Shown: piece by piece, positions 62,116 through 64,000 of the stretch
How the letters are laid out: every line of letters starts with the position of its first letter
Position numbering within the stretch: the stretch's first letter is position 1
Source: Streptomyces showdoensis
GTDB taxonomy: Bacteria; Actinomycetota; Actinomycetes; Streptomycetales; Streptomycetaceae
Length of the DNA stretch: 64,000 nucleotides
Assembly (NCBI RefSeq): GCF_039535475.1
Contig: NZ_BAAAXG010000004.1
Location: 124,001 to 188,000, forward strand
Direction: 5' to 3'
Program-made: the position numbers and the translations under genes
The notes under the pieces: generated by a model
Told to the model about the DNA's origin: nothing
Database searches by the model: none
The model's input: the letters and a program-made list of their open reading frames with translations, nothing else

Positions 62116-62913
62116 TCAGGTGAGGGACAGTCCGCCGTCGACCGGGACCACCAGGCCGTTGGCGTACGCGGCCTCCGGCCGGGTGAGCTGGACGACCCAC
62201 CAGGCGATCTCCTCGGGGCGGGCGACCCGGCCGCTCGGGGTCCGGGCGGCGATCTGCTTCAGGAAGGCCGCCTGCTCCGGGTCGGCGTCGGCCGGGTCCG
62301 GATCCGCCCGGGTGTCGGTCACCCCGGGAGCCAGCCCCACGACCCGGATGCCGCGCGGGGCCAGTTCCACGGCCCAGGTCCGGGTGAGGAAGTCGAGGCC
62401 GGCCTTGGCGGCCCCGTACAGGCCGTTGTCCGGCCAGGAGCGCAGGCCGAGCGCGCCGGCCGAGCCGATGTTCACCACCGTGCCGGACCGCTCCGCCAGG
62501 TGCGGCAACGCGGCCCGGGTGAGCAGCACGGGGGCCAGGAGGTTGGTGTGGAGCTGCCGTTCGGCCTCGGCCCGGTCCAGGGCGGCGAGCGGGCGGTACC
62601 CCATCGCGGCCGCGTTGTTCACCAGGACGTCGAGCCCGCCGAGGGCGCTCACCGCGGCGTCGGCGATCCGGTCCGGGGCGTCCGGCTCGGTGACGTCGGC
62701 GACCAGGACCCGGATGCCCGGGTGGAGTTCGGCGGTCCCGGCGAGCGTGGCAGCGGTGCGGCCGACGACGAGCACCCGGTCGCCGCGCTCGGCGAAGGCG
62801 CGGGCGGTGGCCCGGCCGATGCCGGTGCCGCCGCCGGTGACGACGATCCCGCGCGGGGCGTGGTCCGTGGGCGGGCGGCCCGGGCCTTCGGTTTCCTCGG
62901 TTCGTGTGGTCAT
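62116..62913 (-). CDS. short-chain dehydrogenase/reductase
   Basis: A 265-residue classical SDR. Cofactor motif VTGGGTGIGRA near 25-35, VADVTEPDAP, VLVNNAAAMGYRP, catalytic Ser in NIGSAGALGLRSWP, Tyr-x3-Lys in YGAAKAGLDFL, and a C-terminal PVDGGLSLT. It should reduce or oxidise a keto or hydroxyl group using NAD(P)H; a polyketide or sugar substrate is likely from context. The first 20 residues are a charged extension. The ATG 62913 has no strong ribosome-binding site. It lies between GT4 and GT5 on the same strand. Confidence 0.88.
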   Translation of the reverse strand: MTTRTEETEGPGRPPTDHAPRGIVVTGGGTGIGRATARAFAERGDRVLVVGRTAATLAGTAELHPGIRVLVADVTEPDAPDRIADAAVSALGGLDVLVNNAAAMGYRPLAALDRAEAERQLHTNLLAPVLLTRAALPHLAERSGTVVNIGSAGALGLRSWPDNGLYGAAKAGLDFLTRTWAVELAPRGIRVVGLAPGVTDTRADPDPADADPEQAAFLKQIAARTPSGRVARPEEIAWWVVQLTRPEAAYANGLVVPVDGGLSLT

Positions 62914-63083
62914 GCCGGGCAGGATCCGGAGGAGGCCTCGCAAGCGCCTCGACACTCGCGCACCGAGGTCACCGGGTTCGTCCCCCGGAGTCCGGACCTT
63001 CGGGGAGCAGGGTCCGCGGAACACGGCCCGCGGGCGCGGCCCCTGTCGGGGACCGCGTCCTGCGGGCCCTACGCTCCGGCCCC
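62914..63083. other. 170-bp spacer between SDR and GT5 genes
   Basis: It has several short GC-rich hairpins (for example near 63020-63045) but no clear promoter and no gene. It may contain the terminator of GT5 or the SDR promoter. Confidence 0.3.
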
Positions 63084-64000
63084 TCACCCGCCCGTCGCCA
63101 GCGCCTCCAGGCCGGTGGCGAGCGCGGCGGGGGTCGGGGCCTCGGCCATCTCCGCGCGGAGCCGTGCGGCCGCGTCCCGGTGCGCCCGGTCCTCGATCAG
63201 CCGCTCGACGCCGGACCGGATCGCGTCCTCGTCGGCGAGGTGCCCGGGGACGTGCAGCGCGGCTCCGCTTCCCGCCAGCCGCTCCCCGACGATCTGCTGC
63301 TCGGCGGCGAAGGTCGCGATGAACTGCGGGACCCCCGCCCACAGGGCGGTCAGGGCGCTGCCGCTGCCGCCGTGGTGGAGCACGGCCGAGCAGCCCGGCA
63401 ACAGGGCGGCCAGCGGGAGGTGTTCGGCGACCCTGACCGAGTCGGGCACGGTGCCGAGCGCGGCGACGTCCCGGGCGGTGGCGGTGAGCACCACCTCGCA
63501 GTCCAGCCCTTCGAGGGCGGCGACGATCCGGGGGAGCAGGAACGAGTCGGGCCCGCACAGCGTCGACAGGGCGGTGGACCAGGTGACGCAGACCCGGGTC
63601 CGCTCCGGCGGCCGGGCGGTCCAGGCCGGCGCGGCCCCGGAACCGTTGTACGGGACGTAGCGGACGGGCAGCCGCTCGGCCAGGACCGGCACCTTCAACG
63701 ACCCCGGGCTCGGGTCGACGACCCGCTCGATCATCCCGAGGTCGAACGTTCCCAGGCCGTACCGGGGGAACGAGCCGCTGTGGTCGGTGGGGACGATCCG
63801 CATGTGCTCGGGGTCGTGCGGACTCGCCGGGCCCCACAGGCACAGGGCCGACGGGACGCCGGACAGCTTGGCGACGAGCAGGCCCTCCAGGCTCCCCGGA
63901 TCGTGCAGGACCAGCTGCGGCCGCCAGTCCCCGGCGTAGGACACGGCCGCGTCGAAGCCCCGGGCGGCCGACTCCGCCAGGGCCGGCTCGGTCTCCGCCG
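63084..64000 (-). CDS. glycosyltransferase 5 (GT5), C-terminal three quarters (gene continues beyond window)
   Basis: The frame is open to the window edge and ends at 63084, giving at least 305 residues. Visible landmarks are GDWRPQLVLHDPGSLEGLLV, RYVPYNGSGAAPAWTARPPE, VCVTWSTALSTLCGPDSFLL, DSVRVAEHLPLAALLPGCSA and VLHHGGSGSALTALWAGVPQ. It is of the same GT-B family as the other four but clearly a different subgroup. The missing N-terminal 90 or so residues lie to the right of the window. It is the most upstream visible gene of the minus-strand run. Confidence 0.87.
   Translation of the reverse strand, partial: AETEPALAESAARGFDAAVSYAGDWRPQLVLHDPGSLEGLLVAKLSGVPSALCLWGPASPHDPEHMRIVPTDHSGSFPRYGLGTFDLGMIERVVDPSPGSLKVPVLAERLPVRYVPYNGSGAAPAWTARPPERTRVCVTWSTALSTLCGPDSFLLPRIVAALEGLDCEVVLTATARDVAALGTVPDSVRVAEHLPLAALLPGCSAVLHHGGSGSALTALWAGVPQFIATFAAEQQIVGERLAGSGAALHVPGHLADEDAIRSGVERLIEDRAHRDAAARLRAEMAEAPTPAALATGLEALATGG

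Noticed and set aside
1..64000. Insertion sequences, integrases, tRNA or rRNA genes
   Set aside because: No transposase or integrase motifs, and no tRNA-like cloverleaf or rRNA sequence recognised on either strand.

Overview
The window is chromosomal DNA from a Streptomyces or a very close relative. It has about 72% G+C with strong G/C bias at third codon positions, GTG and TTG starts, many GTGA/ATGA gene overlaps, three genes with the rare leucine codon TTA, Spo0M-like proteins, an LAxTG sortase substrate and many secreted proteins. I see no rRNA, tRNA, transposase or CRISPR array.

Left part (1-17 kb). A partial alpha/beta hydrolase, a decayed MarR gene and a type-B carboxylesterase come first. 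Next is a 44-bp tandem repeat and a TTA-containing zinc-metalloprotease-like protein with an N-terminal ALQRTAGNAAV-type motif, as seen in cargo of extracellular contractile injection systems. Two secreted proteins, a TetR regulator and its divergent neighbours follow. A sugar-uptake operon (8.0-15.6 kb) holds a PLP enzyme, a lipoprotein binding protein, two permeases, a GH36-like alpha-galactosidase and a LacI regulator whose reading frame is broken.

Middle part (16-45 kb). There are two divergent Spo0M paralogues, a membrane-anchored ricin-lectin protein and a 2075-residue RHS/YD-repeat secreted protein with a small C-terminal tip. A probable operon encodes a D,D-carboxypeptidase, an exonuclease/endonuclease/phosphatase-family enzyme and a two-component system. 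Then come a TTA-containing DUF11 protein, an NAD-dependent DNA ligase, an isocitrate-lyase-family enzyme, and an ABC-F ATPase preceded by a seven-codon leader peptide and hairpin that look like an attenuator. Cell-wall proteins (peptidoglycan-binding, LAxTG-anchored), a VWA protein, a polysaccharide-lyase-like protein with a discoidin domain, a DUF4232 lipoprotein and a DUF998 membrane protein complete this part.

Right part (45-64 kb). A compact class IV lanthipeptide locus has a 60-residue precursor with its own promoter, followed 2 bp later by a LanL synthetase (lyase, kinase and cyclase domains) with one frameshift. From 50 kb to the window edge runs part of a glycosylated natural-product cluster: five glycosyltransferases of the DesVII/EryCIII type, a cytochrome-P450-like activator without a haem ligand, a DesVI-like aminosugar N-methyltransferase, an RmlD-like reductase, a phytanoyl-CoA-dioxygenase-family enzyme, an SDR, a MarR regulator, a small MIase-like protein and two paralogous Rieske oxygenases. 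One of the Rieske paralogues has lost its whole [2Fe-2S] site but kept its mononuclear iron motif. The aglycone genes are not in view, so the product is unknown.

Three genes (LacI, LanL and the activator-partnered glycosyltransferase) are each broken by what looks like one extra base in a run of six or seven C (or G). Shared homopolymer error in the assembly is the simplest explanation, and all three proteins are probably intact.
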